A DNA stretch of 64,000 nt from Rippkaea orientalis PCC 8801 (GTDB lineage Bacteria > Cyanobacteriota > Cyanobacteriia > Cyanobacteriales > Microcystaceae): assembly GCF_000021805.1 (NCBI RefSeq), contig NC_011726.1, positions 4,615,414 through 4,679,413 of the forward strand. The letters run 5' to 3'. Shown one piece after another: positions 62,777 through 64,000 of the stretch. Both the position numbers and the translations under genes were made by a program. Within the stretch, counting starts at the first letter, position 1. Each line of letters opens with the position of its first letter. The notes under the pieces were generated by a model, which saw only the letters and a list, made by a program, of their open reading frames with translations, did no database searches and had not been told where the DNA came from.

Positions 62777-63430
62777 ATGCCAGTTCGTTGCTTACTTATT
62801 GCCTTGTTGTTAATGGGTGTTCAGTCGGTACAGGCGAACCCATTGCTAGAGATTGCCCAAAATAGAACTCATGCCGGTCGAGAACTGCGAAATTTCTTTG
62901 AAACCGGTCGCGTGAGTCCTGAAGATCGGCTGATGTTTCAAAGACCGCCCACTGGCGTTATCCCACTTCAACAAACGGTCAATAGCTGGCAATTTATCAT
63001 CTTTAAAGAAGGAAATGTTTCTTTTTGGATTCCTCCAGGGGTGTTAACTGATGAAAAGGTGGTATTAGAAACTTCCCTAGGTTCCATTAATTTTCGTACC
63101 CTTGCGTCTAATCGTGATGATCGCCGCTATGTGGCTGCTTATGCTGCTGATTTAACCCCTGAACAGCTTAAAGATCCCCAAAATTTACTCCAAGCAGTCA
63201 GAGATAAAGTTGCCCCTCAAGACGAGTTTAAACTCCAGAACGAACGGTCGATTACACTCGATTCCTATCCAGGTCAAGAATTAACCGTAGAAAATCAAGA
63301 AGAAACCATCATTATTCGGGTTTATTTCGCTAATAACCAGATTTATGCTTTGGGGGTTCGTCACCCTAAACCTGACCCCGAACCGAGATCCACTAGGGCT
63401 TTTCTGAATGCCCTTGAATTGATTGATTAG
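62777..63430 (+). CDS. Exported protein of unknown function
   Basis: A short signal peptide (MPVRCLLIALLLMGVQSVQA) precedes about 197 residues with a beta-rich pattern (FIIFKEGNVSFWIPPGVLTDEKVVLET; IIIRVYFANNQIYALGV). The layout resembles small extracellular or lumenal conserved proteins of cyanobacteria but I do not recognise the family. Its 3-prime end overlaps the convergent deformylase gene by 38 bp. Confidence 0.8.
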   Translation: MPVRCLLIALLLMGVQSVQANPLLEIAQNRTHAGRELRNFFETGRVSPEDRLMFQRPPTGVIPLQQTVNSWQFIIFKEGNVSFWIPPGVLTDEKVVLETSLGSINFRTLASNRDDRRYVAAYAADLTPEQLKDPQNLLQAVRDKVAPQDEFKLQNERSITLDSYPGQELTVENQEETIIIRVYFANNQIYALGVRHPKPDPEPRSTRAFLNALELID

Positions 63431-63929
63431 TGAGATCTTGGAGATCTTCAGGATTTTTAACGCGATCGAGGAAAATTAAGCCATTGAGATGATCCAGTTC
63501 GTGTTGGAAAATTCTGGCGACAAAATCCGTCAATTTTTGCTGTTGAAACTGACCAAAGCGATCGCAATATTCCACCTCTACCCACTGATAACGGGGAACT
63601 AACCCCCGTACCCCAGGAACACTCAGGCATCCCTCCCAATCTTTCACCATTTCCTGAGAATGGGACAAAATACGGGGATTAATCATAGCGATGGGGTCCA
63701 TGTTGGGGGCGTTGGGATAGCGAGGATTAGGATGGGATGCGAGAATAAAAAGGCGCAACGAGTGAGAGACTTGAGGCGCAGCAATTCCTACCCCTGACGC
63801 TTCTAGGGTTTTAGCGATCAATGCGTCAATCAACCCTTGTAGATTAGGATCACGAATTTGCGTGATCTCTTGGGCTTGTTGTCGTAAAATAGGATTTCCT
63901 AATTCAGCAATGGTTAAAGACTTGTTCAT
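63393..63929 (-). CDS. def: Peptide deformylase
   Basis: Removes the formyl group from nascent N-terminal methionine. Motif 1 GVGIAAPQ, motif 2 EGCLSVPG (with metal-ligand Cys) and motif 3 QHELDHLNG (with metal-ligand His residues and catalytic Glu) are all intact. The ATG at 63929 (MNKSLTIAELGNPILRQQA) is preferred over an upstream TTG. Length 178 is normal. Essential housekeeping gene; its 3-prime end overlaps the neighbouring exported-protein gene by 38 bp. Confidence 0.95.
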   Translation of the reverse strand: MNKSLTIAELGNPILRQQAQEITQIRDPNLQGLIDALIAKTLEASGVGIAAPQVSHSLRLFILASHPNPRYPNAPNMDPIAMINPRILSHSQEMVKDWEGCLSVPGVRGLVPRYQWVEVEYCDRFGQFQQQKLTDFVARIFQHELDHLNGLIFLDRVKNPEDLQDLTNQSIQGHSEKP

Positions 63930-64000
63930 TATCAAGGGCAATGAGAAATTAAGAATAGGCTAATAACTAATTCGGCAATTGTCTCATAACTTAACATATT

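Overview
The window is chromosomal DNA from a unicellular cyanobacterium. The evidence is many copies of the HIP1 octamer gcgatcgc (for example at 14591 and 15122), an NtcA-type GTA-N8-TAC site before a nitrate-transport operon, cyanobacterial families (NrtC with a fused binding domain, DUF3386, AAA-like/WD40 proteins, GGGAACA-type short tandem repeats) and a fairly AT-rich composition. The gene content fits the Cyanothece/Crocosphaera/Rippkaea group, but I infer that from general family knowledge, not from a search.

Layout. 1-4,740: nitrate/nitrite ABC transporter nrtABCD on the minus strand (nrtD cut by the window edge) with its regulatory region. 4,866-6,839: an aldolase/short-chain dehydrogenase fusion. 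6,971-19,766: an accessory-looking block rich in membrane proteins. It holds a PAP2 phosphatase, three CadD-like transporter paralogues, a TerC protein, an SLC13 permease with RCK-C domains, a band-7 protein, a LysR regulator, DUF202, a small PAS protein and a glutaredoxin-MauE fusion. Two of the three cadD-like units share a nearly identical 35-bp block ahead of candidate promoters, and a decayed copy of the DUF202 gene start is present. 19,901-23,386: a STAND-like AAA/WD40 protein with 14 WD repeats. 23,655-28,930: a glycosyltransferase, an RCK-pore-RCK channel-like protein and a GPH-type sugar symporter.

29,059-36,327 is mostly housekeeping (rsmA, aroE, a beta-lactamase-fold protein, pyrC, lepB), followed by an ECF sigma / anti-sigma / Spy-CpxP-like envelope-stress unit and an esterase. 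36,355-45,209: a five-PAS GGDEF-EAL protein, a transglutaminase, DUF3386, a TSUP permease, SIMPL, alpha-E, and a glycosyltransferase remnant with a large internal deletion. Then come tRNA-Ser(UGA), a metallophosphoesterase, YggT, LD-carboxypeptidase, and a TnpB-only IS200/IS605-type element with a divergent 45-residue ribbon-helix-helix gene. 49,429-64,000: LemA, a GT2 glycosyltransferase, a membrane-protein gene broken at two T-runs, a giant TamB-like protein, an amino-acid binding protein, DUF4334, SpoIID-like, an SGNH hydrolase, an exported protein and peptide deformylase.

The most interesting unexplained signals are: (1) the conserved 35-bp block shared by two oppositely oriented cadD-like transcription units, which suggests a common regulator for a metal or cation export module; (2) a ~57-bp dispersed repeat with terminal inverted repeats, one copy of which overlaps the start of the transglutaminase gene; (3) the sigma/anti-sigma/Spy module with a sigma-E-like promoter candidate; (4) the TnpB/RHH pair; and (5) a dihydroorotase lacking one canonical zinc-ligand histidine. 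No CRISPR array, phage or rRNA operon was seen.
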